Made by a program: the position numbers and the translations under genes. From NCBI GenBank assembly GCA_900771365.1, contig CAAGNU010000355.1:1-7114 (forward strand): DNA of 7,114 bases, written 5' to 3'. Position 1 is the stretch's first letter, and the number at the start of each line of letters is the position of its first letter. This document shows, piece by piece, positions 1 through 5,709 of this stretch. This DNA is from Bacteroidales bacterium (lineage in GTDB: Bacteria; Bacteroidota; Bacteroidia; Bacteroidales; P3). The notes under the pieces were generated by a model. It was not told the origin of the DNA. It did no database searches and saw nothing but the letters and a program-made list of their open reading frames with translations.

Positions 1-8
1 AAAAAGTG

Positions 9-16
9 TAACTTTG
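9..16 (+). promoter_or_regulatory. Bacteroidetes -7 promoter element
   Basis: TAACTTTG is an exact match to the Bacteroidetes -7 consensus TAnnTTTG and is followed by C, as is common. The -33 element would lie before base 1 and cannot be seen. Transcription would start near 20-25 and run through the repeat into the TonB-C gene, leaving a leader of roughly 130 nt. The same element is conserved in the opposite repeat copy. Confidence 0.6.
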
Positions 17-52
17 CAGCACGAATACGAGAATGTCCAGTGAACATTCGAG

Positions 53-114
53 CTGAATGATGGGTTAACGGGTTCTGCCCATTCAGGAGGCTAAAAAATG
101 AATTTATAGAACCC
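53..114 (+). promoter_or_regulatory. Predicted structured leader RNA with possible H-type pseudoknot
   Basis: CTGAAT (53-58) plus GGG (62-64) can pair with CCC (78-80) plus ATTCAG (81-86), leaving a three-base bulge and a 13-nt loop. That loop contains GGGTTCT (70-76), which is complementary to AGAACCC (108-114) downstream, so the two helices could form an H-type pseudoknot. The span between them holds AGGAGG and the start codon of a three-codon ORF. All these segments are also present in the right repeat copy. The pairing is drawn by eye, without energy calculation. A role in translation or attenuation control is inference only. Confidence 0.4.
98..109 (+). other. Three-codon mini-ORF with strong Shine-Dalgarno site
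   Basis: AGGAGG (85-90), then 7 nt, then ATG AAT TTA TAG encodes Met-Asn-Leu-stop. This spacing is ideal, and so strong an SD is unusual here because the other genes in the window mostly lack one. The arrangement is kept in the inverted copy at 6996-7095. It could be a leader peptide, a ribosome landing site for reinitiation at 152, or the truncated start of a gene once carried by the repeat. Confidence 0.35.
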
Positions 115-151
115 ACCTACACTTTTCACAATTCACTAACATATAATAATT

Positions 152-988
152 ATGGCAAAACGAGGGAAAGAGACCTGCAAACAATTGAAGTCTGTACGCC
201 GCAAGATAGCGGAGGAGAACGACATTACTTTGGAGATACCTGAATGCACCTTTGAGGGCGAATGCCGCGGCACCTGCCCGAGGTGCGAAGCCGAGGTGCG
301 GTATCTGGAACGCGAGCTCTCGCGCCGCATCGCCGCGGGCAAAGCCGTAGCCGTGGCCGGCATAGCGGCCGCCACGCTGGCCGTGGCCTCGTGCAACAAC
401 AACGACAACCGCAGCAACGACACACAGTCGTACTACGTGGACGACGAATCGGAAGGATACGCGGGGGTAGTCACCTTAGGCGAACCGGAAGAACCGATTG
501 AAAGTCCGTCAACCATCCAGGACGATTGGGACTACTACACCGCCCCCGACGGCAGCCGCATCATGGCACCGAAAAACACGAAGGATTGGGACTACAAGAA
601 CGCAGAAAACGTCGAACGGTCGGAATTGGTAGCGGAAAAGCCTGAGCAAGACGGAGAGGAAGTCTATATTGTTGTAGATACCGACCCCAAATTTCCCGGA
701 GGCTTTGATGCGCTGGCACAGTACCTCGCCGATAATGTACGCTACCCCAAACCCGCTATAGCTAGCGACATCACGGGAAAAGTCTATGTCACTTTCGTGG
801 TAGAAAAAGACGGCTCCATAACAAACGTGAAGTTACTCCGCGACATCGGAGGCGGCTGCGGGGAAGAGGCCGTCCGCGCGGTGAAAGCCATGCCGAAATG
901 GACGCCAGGGAAACAAAACGGCCAAGCGGTACGCACTCAGTTCAACCTCCCCGTCAAATTCCCTCCATCTACGAACAGTGAAAAGTGA
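152..988 (+). CDS. TonB C-terminal domain protein with Cys-rich N-terminus
   Basis: A 278-residue protein with three parts. Residues 1-62 are charged and carry a C32-x5-C38-x3-C42-x2-C45 cluster, a likely metal or redox site. Residues 63-80 are a hydrophobic Ala/Val segment ending in a lipobox-like VASC (Cys81), so it is either a membrane anchor or an internal lipoprotein signal. Residues 82-170 form an acidic, low-complexity linker with two DWDY motifs (125-128 and 145-148). Residues ~180-272 match the TonB C-terminal fold: FPGG at 181, RYP at 197, a GKVYVTFVVEKDG strand, W250-P252-G253, then QFNLPV. TonB-C domains contact outer-membrane TonB-dependent transporters, but stand-alone copies are abundant in Bacteroidetes and their roles vary. 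The ATG at 152 has no clear SD and is preceded by AT-rich sequence. The energy-transducer label is family knowledge; the partner is unknown. Confidence 0.85.
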   Translation: MAKRGKETCKQLKSVRRKIAEENDITLEIPECTFEGECRGTCPRCEAEVRYLERELSRRIAAGKAVAVAGIAAATLAVASCNNNDNRSNDTQSYYVDDESEGYAGVVTLGEPEEPIESPSTIQDDWDYYTAPDGSRIMAPKNTKDWDYKNAENVERSELVAEKPEQDGEEVYIVVDTDPKFPGGFDALAQYLADNVRYPKPAIASDITGKVYVTFVVEKDGSITNVKLLRDIGGGCGEEAVRAVKAMPKWTPGKQNGQAVRTQFNLPVKFPPSTNSEK

Positions 989-1016
989 AATGAGCGTATC
1001 ACATATCACTTTTCAC
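978..1016 (+). terminator. Hairpin over the TonB-C stop codon (terminator-like)
   Basis: Arms 978-992 and 1002-1016 match at 14 of 15 positions with a 9-nt loop. The left arm includes the TGA at 986-988. Both arms are built from heptad words (GTGAAAA GTGAAAT). There is no U-tract immediately after it, so it may be an mRNA 3' end or a repeat-derived palindrome and not a classical intrinsic terminator. Confidence 0.45.
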
Positions 1017-1030
1017 AACTCACTTATCAC
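1006..1030 (+). repeat. Four TCAC words at exact 7-nt spacing
   Basis: TCAC occurs at 1006, 1013, 1020 and 1027, giving a degenerate heptad tandem repeat just upstream of the radical SAM start. Similar heptads occur near 126-136, at 1754-1771, at 5594-5611 and, as TCAT, at 5680-5697. Confidence 0.7.
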
Positions 1031-1046
1031 AAATAAATAATTGCCT

Positions 1047-1709
1047 ATGCCCGACTCCGAAAAGAACACTCCGACACCGAAGGCTACGGGAACATCCCCG
1101 AAGGCACCCTTTATCGGCATCTCGCGCCACCGTATCGGTATCGACGGCGAGGGCGTGACCACCTTGGCGGCCTTCCACGGCTGCCCCTTAGACTGCCGCT
1201 ACTGCCTCAACGCCTCCTGCAAAGGCCCCACCCAAGAGCTGCCCCACTATACGCCCGAAGAGCTGTACAACATGCTGATGATAGACAACCTCTACTTTAT
1301 CGCCACAGGAGGCGGCGTATGCTTCGGAGGCGGCGAGCCGCTATTGAGGGTCGAGTACATCAAGCTGTTCCGCGAGCTCTGCGGCAAGGACTGGAAGATC
1401 ACCATCGAGAGCTCGCTGAACGTGCCCGCCCATAACGTGGAGGAGATAGCCGCGATTGCCGACTACTACATCATCGACATCAAGGACTGTAACGACGAGA
1501 TATACTTCGCCTACACAGGCCGCCACAACAGCCGCGTGATGAAGAACCTCCAGTACCTCGTGGAGCATGTCGACCCCGACCGCATCACGGCACGCCTGCC
1601 ACTCATACCCGACTACAACACCCCCGAGGATGTGGAACACAGCGCCGCCCTCCTGGAAGAGATGGGCATCCAGAACCTCGACCGGTTCACATACAAGTGT
1701 GAAATATGA
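1047..1709 (+). CDS. Radical SAM protein, PflA (glycyl-radical activase)-like
   Basis: A 220-residue protein if started at the ATG at 1047. A TTG at 1041 could add two residues but is less likely. The radical SAM cluster is C46-x3-C50-x2-C53 (GCPLDCRYC), which binds a 4Fe-4S cluster and S-adenosylmethionine. GGGEP (94-98) is the SAM-binding glycine motif. The ITIESSLNVP strand and IIDIKDC segment resemble pyruvate formate-lyase activating enzymes, which place a glycyl radical on a partner enzyme. It is somewhat shorter than typical PflA (about 245 residues) and has no extra ferredoxin-like Cys insert. No glycyl-radical enzyme is visible in the window, so its substrate is unknown. No SD is seen; the leader is AT-rich with TCAC heptads. 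Superfamily membership is secure, the activase role is inferred. Confidence 0.87.
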   Translation: MPDSEKNTPTPKATGTSPKAPFIGISRHRIGIDGEGVTTLAAFHGCPLDCRYCLNASCKGPTQELPHYTPEELYNMLMIDNLYFIATGGGVCFGGGEPLLRVEYIKLFRELCGKDWKITIESSLNVPAHNVEEIAAIADYYIIDIKDCNDEIYFAYTGRHNSRVMKNLQYLVEHVDPDRITARLPLIPDYNTPEDVEHSAALLEEMGIQNLDRFTYKCEI

Positions 1710-1710
1710 C

Positions 1711-1721
1711 GGCGTGTCGCC
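1711..1721 (+). terminator. Short GC hairpin just after the radical SAM stop codon
   Basis: GGCG (1711-1714) and CGCC (1718-1721) enclose TGT, one base after the stop codon. The right side reads GTCGCCATGACG, close to GTCGCCATAGACG after thyA (2729-2741). This suggests a shared 3' palindrome family, but the stem is short and no U-tract follows. Confidence 0.3.
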
Positions 1722-1753
1722 ATGACGTTTTGGTGGGAGCCACAATTCTCTTA

Positions 1754-1771
1754 TCACATTTCACCTATCAC
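1754..1771 (+). repeat. Three TCAC words at exact 7-nt spacing
   Basis: TCAC at 1754, 1761 and 1768, with a related TCTC at 1747, continues the same heptad phase. It lies in the 216-bp gap before thyA, in which I see no gene. Confidence 0.65.
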
Positions 1772-1787
1772 AAATACAATAGTTTAT

Positions 1788-1817
1788 CGTTGCGAAATCT
1801 TTCGTTGCGGAATCTTT
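1788..1817 (+). repeat. 15-bp tandem repeat, two units
   Basis: CGTTGCGAAATCTTT is followed directly by CGTTGCGGAATCTTT (one mismatch), then a partial CGCA. It lies upstream of thyA and does not resemble a CRISPR. It may be a slippage product or a pair of regulator sites. Confidence 0.75.
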
Positions 1818-1894
1818 CGCATAGCGTGATGAAAAATTCTTTTCTTTTTATATAATAATAATACTTTTTTTGCGTTAAATAAAGTTAGAATTTA

Positions 1895-1910
1895 CCAGGC
1901 ACGTGCCTGG
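1895..1910 (+). promoter_or_regulatory. Perfect 16-bp palindrome overlapping the thyA ribosome-binding site
   Basis: CCAGGCACGTGCCTGG is a perfect palindrome ending 15 bp before the thyA ATG. As RNA it can form a 6-bp stem with an ACGT loop. Its last two G are the start of GGAGG (1909-1913), the only good SD candidate for thyA (12 nt from ATG), so folding would partly hide the site. An alternative stem TGCCT/AGGCA (1904-1908/1911-1915) is also possible. A T8 run follows at 1918-1925. It could be a regulator operator, an SD-masking hairpin, or part of a terminator. The palindrome is seen; its function is inferred. Confidence 0.55.
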
Positions 1911-1925
1911 AGGCATATTTTTTTT

Positions 1926-2720
1926 ATGAAGCAATATCTCGACTTACTGCAGCATGTACTGGACAACGGAGTGGCCAAAGAGGACCGCACAGGTACGGGG
2001 ACGCGGAGCGTCTTCGGCTACCAGATGCGCTTCCACCTCGACGACGGTTTCCCCCTGCTCACCACCAAGAAGCTGCATCTGCGCTCCATCATATACGAGC
2101 TCCTCTGGTTTCTGCGCGGCGACACCAACGTGCAGTACCTCCACGACCACAAGGTCTCCATCTGGGACGAGTGGGCCGGCCCTGACGGCGACCTCGGCCC
2201 CATCTACGGCCATCAGTGGCGCTCCTGGGGCTGCGAAGACGGACGCAAGGTGGACCAGATAACTTCCCTCATCGAGGAGATAAAGAACAACCCCGACTCG
2301 CGCCGCCTCCTGGTCTCCGCCTGGAACGTCGGCGAGCTTGAGGCGATGCACCTGCCTCCCTGCCATATCCTCTTCCAGTTCTATGTGGCCGACGGCCGCC
2401 TCAGCTGCCAGCTCTACCAGCGCTCAGCCGACATCTTCCTCGGCGTGCCGTTCAACATAGCCTCCTACGCACTCTTCACCATGATGATTGCGCAGGTCTG
2501 CGGCCTCAAATACGGCGACTTCGTCCACACTTTCGGCGACGCCCACATCTATAACAACCACCTCGAACAGTGCCGCCTGCAGCTCACCCGCGACCCGCGA
2601 CCCCTGCCCACCATGCGTCTCAACCCCGAGGTGAAGAACATCTTCGACTTCGACTACAAGGACTTCCAACTGGAAGGCTACGACCCCCACCCCCACATCA
2701 AAGGCGAGGTGAGCGTCTGA
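1926..2720 (+). CDS. thyA: Thymidylate synthase
   Basis: Makes dTMP from dUMP using 5,10-methylenetetrahydrofolate, with dihydrofolate as by-product; cytosolic. At 264 residues it matches E. coli ThyA in length and aligns to it from memory with no gap up to the active site. Nucleophile Cys146 lies in PPCH. Arg21, the R126-R127 pair, Arg166-Ser167, Asp169 and Asn177 for dUMP binding, and His207/Tyr209 in GDAHIY, are all present. It ends GYDPHPHIKGEVSV, typical of the family. The ATG gives MKQYLDLL, the usual N-terminus. Dihydrofolate reductase (folA), often next to thyA, is not in this window; a sugar nucleotide enzyme follows after 78 bp. The upstream region carries the palindrome and GGAGG noted separately. 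A clear -33/-7 promoter is not evident. Confidence 0.98.
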   Translation: MKQYLDLLQHVLDNGVAKEDRTGTGTRSVFGYQMRFHLDDGFPLLTTKKLHLRSIIYELLWFLRGDTNVQYLHDHKVSIWDEWAGPDGDLGPIYGHQWRSWGCEDGRKVDQITSLIEEIKNNPDSRRLLVSAWNVGELEAMHLPPCHILFQFYVADGRLSCQLYQRSADIFLGVPFNIASYALFTMMIAQVCGLKYGDFVHTFGDAHIYNNHLEQCRLQLTRDPRPLPTMRLNPEVKNIFDFDYKDFQLEGYDPHPHIKGEVSV

Positions 2721-2722
2721 GT

Positions 2723-2735
2723 GGCGAGTCGCCAT
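2723..2735 (+). terminator. Perfect palindrome just after the thyA stop codon
   Basis: TGGCGA (2723-2728) and TCGCCA (2730-2735) flank a single G, two bases after the stop codon. A one-base loop is tight, so in RNA the inner pairs would open. A short A-run follows, not a U-tract. It resembles the sequence after the radical SAM gene and half of it recurs after the guanylyltransferase gene. A role as transcript end or as a repeat is uncertain. Confidence 0.35.
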
Positions 2736-2798
2736 AGACGAAAAAAACTATCTAATATATTCTACAGCCCTCGGCTGACAAAAAAAAACTAACACAGA

Positions 2799-3914
2799 GT
2801 GAACGAGAACAACTACTGTATCATCATGGCGGGCGGCTACGGAAGCCGCTTCTGGCCCATCTGCAAATCAAACAACCCCAAACAGTTTCTCGACATCTTG
2901 GGGACGGGCGAGTCAATGCTGCAAAGTACCTTCAGCCGCTTCGAGCGCATCTGCCCCCGCGAGAATATCATCATTGTAACAGGGGAACTATATGCCGACC
3001 GTGTGCGCGAGCAAATCAAAGGGCTGAAGTGCTACCAGGTGCTCAGCGAGCCCACCCGCCGCAACACCGCCCCCTGTATCGCCTACGCTGCCAGCATCAT
3101 CTATGCCCGCAACCCCAAGGCCAACATCATCGTCACTCCTTCCGACCATGCCATCTTCGGCCAGGAACGCTTCGAACATGACATGGAGCAAGCCCTCGCC
3201 CTGACGGAGCGGAACGACTTCATCATCACTATCGGCGTCCGCCCCACCAATCCCAACACGAAGTACGGCTACATCCAGTTTGCCGAGGAATCCGCCCTCC
3301 CCAAGGCCGAGAACCTCCACAAAGTCATCACTTTCACCGAGAAGCCTCCTGTGGAGATGGCCCGCCAGTTTATCTCCACGGGTGAGTTCTTCTGGAATGC
3401 CGGCATCTTCGTGTGGAAGCTCTCCACGCTCCGCAAAGCCTACCACACCTTCCTCCCCAACATCGCCAAAAACTTCTTCGAACTCACCACAGAGACCCCC
3501 TCGGCTGAGCTCGACAGCACCTACGCCCTCAGCGAGGCCATCTCGGTCGACTTCGGCATCATGGAGCACGCCGACAACGTCTACGTCATGGAGGCCTCCT
3601 TCGGCTGGAGCGATGTGGAGTCGTGGGACTCCCTGTACAACACCTGCGAGCACGACGACGACGGAAACGGCCTCGTCTCTGGCAACATCTTCCGCTACGA
3701 CACCTCGAACACCCTTGTCCATGTCCCCTCCGGCAAGAACGTCATCATCCAAGGGCTGAACAACTATATTGTGGCGGCAGACGACAGCACCATCCTCATC
3801 TGCCCCCGCAATCAGGAGGACCGTATCGTGAAGTTCGCCTCCGACGTCGAAATCGCCCAGCTGACCCGCTCCAACAGAGCCTACAAACAGCCTAAGGTAA
3901 CGCCCAAGAAATAA
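2799..3914 (+). CDS. manC: Mannose-1-phosphate guanylyltransferase (GDP-mannose pyrophosphorylase)
   Basis: Joins mannose-1-phosphate and GTP to give GDP-mannose and pyrophosphate, supplying GDP-mannose/GDP-fucose for surface polysaccharides and glycoproteins; cytosolic. The 371-residue protein opens with the nucleotidyltransferase signature AGGYGSRFWP (11-20), followed by SEPTRRNTAP (83-92), TPSDHAI (113-119), KYGYI (155-159), FTEKPP (179-184) and WNAGIFVW (199-206). It is the short, single-function type: the C-terminal cupin phosphomannose-isomerase domain of ~470-residue bifunctional ManC is absent. The start is GTG at 2799, giving MNENNYCIIMAGG, the expected spacing to the signature; no upstream ATG fits and no SD is seen. 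A small hairpin, CAGCC/GGCTG at 2765-2777, precedes it. No other capsule or LPS gene is nearby. The symbol is by function. Confidence 0.93.
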   Translation: MNENNYCIIMAGGYGSRFWPICKSNNPKQFLDILGTGESMLQSTFSRFERICPRENIIIVTGELYADRVREQIKGLKCYQVLSEPTRRNTAPCIAYAASIIYARNPKANIIVTPSDHAIFGQERFEHDMEQALALTERNDFIITIGVRPTNPNTKYGYIQFAEESALPKAENLHKVITFTEKPPVEMARQFISTGEFFWNAGIFVWKLSTLRKAYHTFLPNIAKNFFELTTETPSAELDSTYALSEAISVDFGIMEHADNVYVMEASFGWSDVESWDSLYNTCEHDDDGNGLVSGNIFRYDTSNTLVHVPSGKNVIIQGLNNYIVAADDSTILICPRNQEDRIVKFASDVEIAQLTRSNRAYKQPKVTPKK

Positions 3915-3924
3915 GTAGCAAGTC

Positions 3925-3968
3925 GCCACCTCGGACAAGCAAGCATCACAGACCTATCGGATGGTGGC
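3925..3968 (+). other. Inverted repeat between guanylyltransferase gene and asnS
   Basis: GCCACC (3925-3930) can pair with GGTGGC (3963-3968) over a 32-nt loop. The left arm lies in AAGTCGCCA, a word also found after thyA (AGTCGCCA) and, as TGTCGCCA, after the radical SAM gene. The long loop makes it a weak terminator candidate. The rest of the gap is A-rich leader for asnS. Confidence 0.3.
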
Positions 3969-4010
3969 ATTTAACAACAAGAAAAACAACTAAAAAATAA
4001 TAACAACACT

Positions 4011-5417
4011 ATGAAACGTATCGAGATCAACCATCTCTTCCACGACAACGTGGAGCCCCTTATCGGCACCACCATCAACGTGAAGGGCTGGGTTCGCACC
4101 AAGCGCGGCAACAAGAACGTGGCCTTCATCGCCCTCAACGATGGCTCCACTATCAACAACATCCAGATTGTTGTCGACCCTGCCAAGTTCGACGAAGAAC
4201 TGCTCCGCCGCATCACCACAGGCGCCTGCATCAGCGTTGACGGCACCCTCGTCAAATCTCAGGGCGCAGGCCAGAGCGTCGAGGTCCAGGCTTCCGACAT
4301 CATCCTTTATGGCGAAGCCGACCCCAACACCTACCCCCTCCAGAAGAAAGGCCACTCCATGGAGTTCCTGCGCGAAATCGGACACCTCCGTCCCCGCACC
4401 AACACCTTCGGCGCCATCTGCCGCATCCGCCACAACATGGCCTACGCCATCCACACCTTCTTCCACGAGCGCGGCTTCTTCTATTTCCACACCCCGCTGA
4501 TTACCGCCTCCGACTGCGAAGGCGCAGGCGAGATGTTCCAGGTCACCACCCTCGACATGAAGAACCCTCCCCGCAAAGAGGACGGCAGCATCGACTACGA
4601 CCAGGACTTCTTCGGCAAGCAGACCTCCCTCACCGTCTCCGGACAGCTCGAAGGCGAGCTCGGAGCCACCTCTCTCGGAAAAATCTACACCTTCGGCCCC
4701 ACCTTCCGTGCCGAGAACAGCAACACCCCGCGCCACCTCGCCGAGTTCTGGATGATTGAGCCCGAAATCGCTTTCTGCGACATCGACGACCTCACCGCCC
4801 TCGAAGAGGAGTTCATCAAATACTGCGTCAAATGGGCTCTCGACAACTGTGCCGACGACCTCCAGTTCCTCAACAACATGATTGACAAAGGCCTCATCGA
4901 ACGACTCAAGAGCGTTATCAATACCGACTTCGTCCGCCTGCCCTACACCGAGGGCGTCCGCATCCTCGAAGAGGCTGTCAAGAACGGCCACAAGTTCGAA
5001 TATCCCGTCTACTGGGGCGTGGACCTCGCCAGCGAGCACGAGCGCTACCTTGTCGAAGAGCACTTCAAGAAGCCCGTCATCATGATTGACTACCCCAAGG
5101 AAATCAAGGCTTTCTACATGAAGCAGAACGAGGACGGCAAGACCGTCCAGGGCACCGATGTCCTCTTCCCCCAGATTGGCGAGATCATCGGCGGCTCCGT
5201 GCGTGAAGAAAACTACGACAAGCTCATGACCCGCATCAACGAGCTCAACATCCCCATGAAGGATATGTGGTGGTACCTCGACACCCGCCGCTATGGCAGC
5301 TGCCCCCACGCCGGCTTCGGCCTCGGCTTCGAGCGCCTCATGCTCTTCGTTACCGGCATGGCCAACATCCGCGACGTCATCCCCTTCCCCCGCACACCCA
5401 AGACAGCCGAATTTTAA
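4011..5417 (+). CDS. asnS: Asparaginyl-tRNA synthetase
   Basis: Class IIb aminoacyl-tRNA synthetase that activates asparagine with ATP and charges tRNA-Asn in the cytosol. It has 468 residues against 466 in E. coli. The N-terminal OB-fold anticodon-binding domain spans about 18-105 (VKGWVRTKRGNKNVAFI). The catalytic core holds TPLITASDCEGAGEMF (161-176), motif 2 FRAENSNTPRHLAEFW (232-247) and motif 3 GFGLGFERL (435-443), ending IPFPRTPKTAEF like other AsnRS. GEMFQVTT and the lack of an AspRS GAD-type insert favour Asn over Asp. The ATG at 4011 follows an A-rich leader without an SD. The last codon and stop (TTT TAA) lie inside a 29-bp sequence repeated 210 bp downstream. Its strong NNC codon bias creates a long spurious antisense reading frame. 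Confidence 0.98.
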   Translation: MKRIEINHLFHDNVEPLIGTTINVKGWVRTKRGNKNVAFIALNDGSTINNIQIVVDPAKFDEELLRRITTGACISVDGTLVKSQGAGQSVEVQASDIILYGEADPNTYPLQKKGHSMEFLREIGHLRPRTNTFGAICRIRHNMAYAIHTFFHERGFFYFHTPLITASDCEGAGEMFQVTTLDMKNPPRKEDGSIDYDQDFFGKQTSLTVSGQLEGELGATSLGKIYTFGPTFRAENSNTPRHLAEFWMIEPEIAFCDIDDLTALEEEFIKYCVKWALDNCADDLQFLNNMIDKGLIERLKSVINTDFVRLPYTEGVRILEEAVKNGHKFEYPVYWGVDLASEHERYLVEEHFKKPVIMIDYPKEIKAFYMKQNEDGKTVQGTDVLFPQIGEIIGGSVREENYDKLMTRINELNIPMKDMWWYLDTRRYGSCPHAGFGLGFERLMLFVTGMANIRDVIPFPRTPKTAEF

Positions 5418-5494
5418 CTTATAACTTATGAATTATGAATTATGAGTGCGGCGCAGCTCAATAGGCGGCAGCCCACTCATAAATCATAATTCAT
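5410..5494 (+). repeat. Palindromic repeat element, copy A, after asnS
   Basis: The arms at 5428-5448 and 5474-5494 pair at 20 of 21 positions and are built from TTATGAA heptads. They enclose a 25-nt GC-rich loop (5449-5473). At the base of the loop GTGC/GCGC and GGC/GCC can form two small hairpins, giving a branched structure. The first 29 bases (5410-5438), which include the asnS stop codon, are identical to 5620-5648. Copy B has the same loop length with 21 of 25 identical bases. Confidence 0.8.
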
Positions 5495-5543
5495 GATTCA
5501 TACTTGTGCGGCACAATCCTATCAACCGCACAACTCTTGAATC
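5495..5543 (+). repeat. Degenerate palindrome between copies A and B
   Basis: TTGTGCGG (5504-5511) pairs with CCGCACAA (5526-5533), and GATTCA (5495-5500) pairs with TGAATC (5538-5543) across unpaired bases. GTGCGGCAC here matches the loop start of copy B, so this looks like a related, decayed element. A further imperfect palindrome (11 of 15 pairs) lies at 5564-5578/5587-5601. Confidence 0.5.
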
Positions 5544-5593
5544 TTAAATCACAAATATCATGTACTCGTGATTCGTGGCTACCGCCCCACAAG

Positions 5594-5611
5594 TCACTAA
5601 TCACAGTTCAC
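5594..5611 (+). repeat. Three TCAC words at exact 7-nt spacing
   Basis: TCAC occurs at 5594, 5601 and 5608, immediately before copy B of the palindromic element. It has the same heptad phase as the repeats upstream of the radical SAM gene and thyA. Confidence 0.6.
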
Positions 5612-5619
5612 CGACTAGC

Positions 5620-5699
5620 AATTTTAACTTATAACTTATGAATTATGAGTGCGGCACATCTCAATGGGCGACAGCCCACTCATAATTCATAATTCATAA
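5620..5699 (+). repeat. Palindromic repeat element, copy B, before the yigZ-like gene
   Basis: The arms at 5629-5651 and 5677-5699 pair at 21 of 23 positions. The 25-nt loop (5652-5676) lets GTGC/GCAC and GGGC/GCCC form two mini-hairpins. The element ends 10 bp before the ATG at 5710, so the yigZ-like gene would start right behind a strong hairpin. No promoter consensus is evident in this 292-bp gap, and I see no gene in it. Confidence 0.8.
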
Positions 5700-5709
5700 A
5701 GCCTACATC

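Larger units (their letters stand above)
1..118 (+). repeat. Left copy of ~100-bp inverted repeat (leader-like, possibly MITE-like)
   Basis: This segment recurs in inverted orientation at 6996-7095. The first ~25 bases and the stretch 51-118 are almost identical between copies; the latter differs by one single-base indel just before the A6 run. Between them the copies differ: here about 25 nt containing a small hairpin (GAATGT 31-36 with ACATTC 44-49), in the other copy only about 8 nt. The shared part holds a -7 promoter element, an AGGAGG site, a three-codon ORF and complementary segments. It reads towards the TonB-C gene at 152. Base 1 falls inside the repeat, so its true outer edge is not visible. 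No transposase is encoded. The repeat itself is directly seen; a mobile origin is inferred. Confidence 0.9.

Noticed and set aside
1041..1046. TTG start for the radical SAM gene
   Set aside because: An ATG two codons later is a better start and nothing supports TTG, such as an SD.
1918..1925. Classical intrinsic terminator formed by the thyA palindrome plus T8
   Set aside because: The T-run begins 7 nt after the stem and abuts the thyA start codon, so a regulatory or operator role fits at least as well; kept as a regulatory site instead.
2721..2798. folA (dihydrofolate reductase) expected after thyA
   Set aside because: The 78-bp gap has no room for it and the next gene is a guanylyltransferase.
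2988..3938. Minus-strand open frame (316 codons) opposite the guanylyltransferase gene
   Set aside because: Same codon-bias shadow; the product is a Val/Gly/Asp-rich string without motifs.
3990..5309. Long minus-strand open frame (439 codons) opposite asnS
   Set aside because: AsnRS on the + strand is unmistakable; the antisense frame follows from its NNC codon bias and its translation is low-complexity Val/Asp/Glu-rich.
5410..5700. CRISPR array
   Set aside because: The repeats are palindromic elements and 7-nt words, with no regular 25-40 bp repeat/spacer pattern and no cas genes.
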